Positions 5,919 to 6,980 of a DNA stretch of 6,980 nucleotides are shown one piece after another (within the stretch, counting starts at the first letter, position 1; each line of letters begins with the position of its first letter). The position numbers and the translations under genes were made by a program. Source of the DNA: DATKZB01 sp035528235 (GTDB taxonomy: Bacteria > Planctomycetota > Phycisphaerae > FEN-1346); contig DATKZB010000157.1 in assembly GCA_035528235.1 (NCBI GenBank), positions 1 through 6,980 on the forward strand, given 5' to 3'. Below the pieces are notes generated by a model that saw only the letters and a list, made by a program, of their open reading frames with translations, was not told the origin of the DNA and did no database searches.

Positions 5919-6980
5919 TTATGCCTCCTTTTTGTGACGCCCCAGCCAGCGTTGTTCGATTGCTTCGAGCGTTTTGCCCTTGGTCTCGGGCACGTAGATG
6001 ATCATGAATAAAACAAGCACCACCGCGAAGGCCGCGTAAACCAAGAACGGGAAGCCGTGGTTGAACTTCTCAACGAGCCACGCGTTATCGTCCAGCATGG
6101 GGAATGTCTGCGAAACAATCCAATTCGCAACCCACAGGCAGAAGACGGCGACGCCCATGGCGCGGCCGCGTATCTTCGTGGGGAAAATCTCCGAGAGGAT
6201 CACCCACGTGACCGGCCCCACGGAGAGAGCAAAGCAGGCGATGTAGCTGAGAATGAACACCAGGATCCATGCGGAAAGTTGATTCAGCCAGGCGGCGATT
6301 CCGATGGCCGCCAGCGACATGCCCATGCCCGTGGCGCCGATAATCATCAGCGGCTTGCGGCCGACCCTGTCCACCAGCCAGATGGCAAGAATGGTGAACC
6401 CCAGGTTCACCGCGCCCACGACGATCGTCTGGAGCATTGCCACGTCGACGCCCGAGCCGGCCACCGTCTTGAAGATCTCCGGCGCGTAGTAAAGAAACAC
6501 GTTAATGCCGGTGACCTGTTGAAGCACCGCCAGCACGACGCCGATCATCAGGGCCAGGCGAAGACCCGGAGAAAACAGTTGTCTCACCGTTGTCGGTTCC
6601 TGGGCCAGGGCGGTCTGAATCTCTGCCATCTCCCGCGTAGCATGGTCCGGGCCAGCCACACGGGTGAGGATATGCCGGGCCTTGTCGACGTGTCCCTTTC
6701 CCATCAGCCAGCGCGGACTTTCCGGTACGAAAAACAGCAGGACGAGCAGCGCCAGCGCCGGCAGGGATTCGGAGCCGAACATCCAGCGCCAGCCGTACAG
6801 CACGTTCCAGCCTTCGGTCGCCACGGTGACACCCGCCGTGTAGTCCACCGCCTGGCCGTACCGCGTGATGAAATAGTTGACGAAGTACACGACCAGCATG
6901 CCGGTGACGATGGCGAACTGGTTGACGCTGACCATGCGGCCGCGGATGCGGGCCGGGCTGATCTCGGCGATGTACATCGG
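5919..6980 (-). CDS. XylE-like sugar:proton symporter (MFS sugar porter), N-terminus missing
   Basis: This is the last 353 residues of an inner-membrane sugar porter. Numbering from the first in-frame Met (6977), it shows Y-I-A-E-I-S-P-A-R-I-R-G-R (2-14), P-E-S-P-R-W-L (85-91), Q-Q-V-T-G-I-N (153-159), D-R-V-G-R-K (203-208), G-P-V-T-W (254-258), S-E-I-F-P (262-266) and P-E-T-K-G-K-T-L-E (330-338), all sugar-porter signatures. About 110-130 residues with the first transmembrane helices should lie beyond the right edge, so the Met at 6977 is not the true start (a proline codon precedes it in frame). From memory, E. coli XylE xylose-contact residues Gln168, Gln288, Gln289, Asn294, Asn325 and Trp392 have identical counterparts here. 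The counterpart of Gln415 is leucine (residue 281). Proton-coupled import of xylose or a similar monosaccharide is therefore inferred. The stop overlaps the translation signals of the next gene. Confidence 0.93.
   Translation of the reverse strand, partial: PMYIAEISPARIRGRMVSVNQFAIVTGMLVVYFVNYFITRYGQAVDYTAGVTVATEGWNVLYGWRWMFGSESLPALALLVLLFFVPESPRWLMGKGHVDKARHILTRVAGPDHATREMAEIQTALAQEPTTVRQLFSPGLRLALMIGVVLAVLQQVTGINVFLYYAPEIFKTVAGSGVDVAMLQTIVVGAVNLGFTILAIWLVDRVGRKPLMIIGATGMGMSLAAIGIAAWLNQLSAWILVFILSYIACFALSVGPVTWVILSEIFPTKIRGRAMGVAVFCLWVANWIVSQTFPMLDDNAWLVEKFNHGFPFLVYAAFAVVLVLFMIIYVPETKGKTLEAIEQRWLGRHKKEA
5924..5930 (-). promoter_or_regulatory. Shine-Dalgarno of the malectin-domain gene, embedded in the porter gene
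   Basis: AAGGAGG is encoded by the porter's last Lys-Glu-Ala codons, with a 7-nt spacer to the ATG at 5916-5914. The porter TAA (5921-5919) falls inside that spacer. A terminating ribosome would therefore release directly beside the next start, the usual arrangement for translational coupling. Confidence 0.9.

Noticed and set aside
3268..5937. 889-codon open frame on the plus strand
   Set aside because: It is antisense to the malectin-domain gene and has the same low-complexity composition and no motif. The minus-strand gene has an ideal ribosome site, export signal and coherent domains.
1..6980. CRISPR array, tRNA, rRNA or riboswitch
   Set aside because: No regularly spaced direct repeats and no tRNA- or rRNA-like sequence were seen. 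The two gaps long enough for a leader show no riboswitch core that I recognise.

Overview
This high-GC bacterial window is one co-directional block on the minus strand. It looks like part of a sugar-harvesting locus. High GC, secreted glycosidases carrying F5/8C and malectin-type carbohydrate-binding modules, a XylE-like porter and a RAYT/REP footprint suggest a polysaccharide-degrading bacterium of the Planctomycetota/Verrucomicrobiota/Lentisphaerota kind. That assignment rests on gene content and composition only.

In order of transcription (right to left): (1) 6980-5919, the C-terminal three quarters of a sugar porter of the major facilitator superfamily, closest in remembered sequence to E. 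coli XylE, with its N-terminus beyond the right edge. (2) 5916-3118, a 932-residue exported protein with a glycosidase-type layout and a malectin-type carbohydrate-binding domain inserted between its predicted barrel and helical region. It begins 2 nt after the porter stop, and its Shine-Dalgarno lies inside the porter's last codons. (3) 3117-2891, a gap holding two mirror-image REP-like hairpins with GTAG heads, nested at the exact centre of a larger inverted repeat. (4) 2890-398, an exported 830-residue glycoside hydrolase family 2 enzyme with both catalytic glutamates and a C-terminal F5/8C domain. (5) 397-25, a gap holding the C-terminal relic of a REP-associated tyrosine transposase (RAYT) and several palindromes. 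(6) 24-1, the first eight codons of a probable sugar kinase (FGGY or ROK type) behind a strong Shine-Dalgarno.

Taken together, two exported glycan-active proteins would release a sugar outside the cytoplasm, the proton-coupled porter would import it, and the kinase would phosphorylate it. No SusC/SusD-like genes and no regulator are visible. The likely novelties are the apparently permuted malectin insertion, the centre-symmetric REP pair in a TA-bounded inverted repeat, and the co-occurrence of that pair with a RAYT relic.
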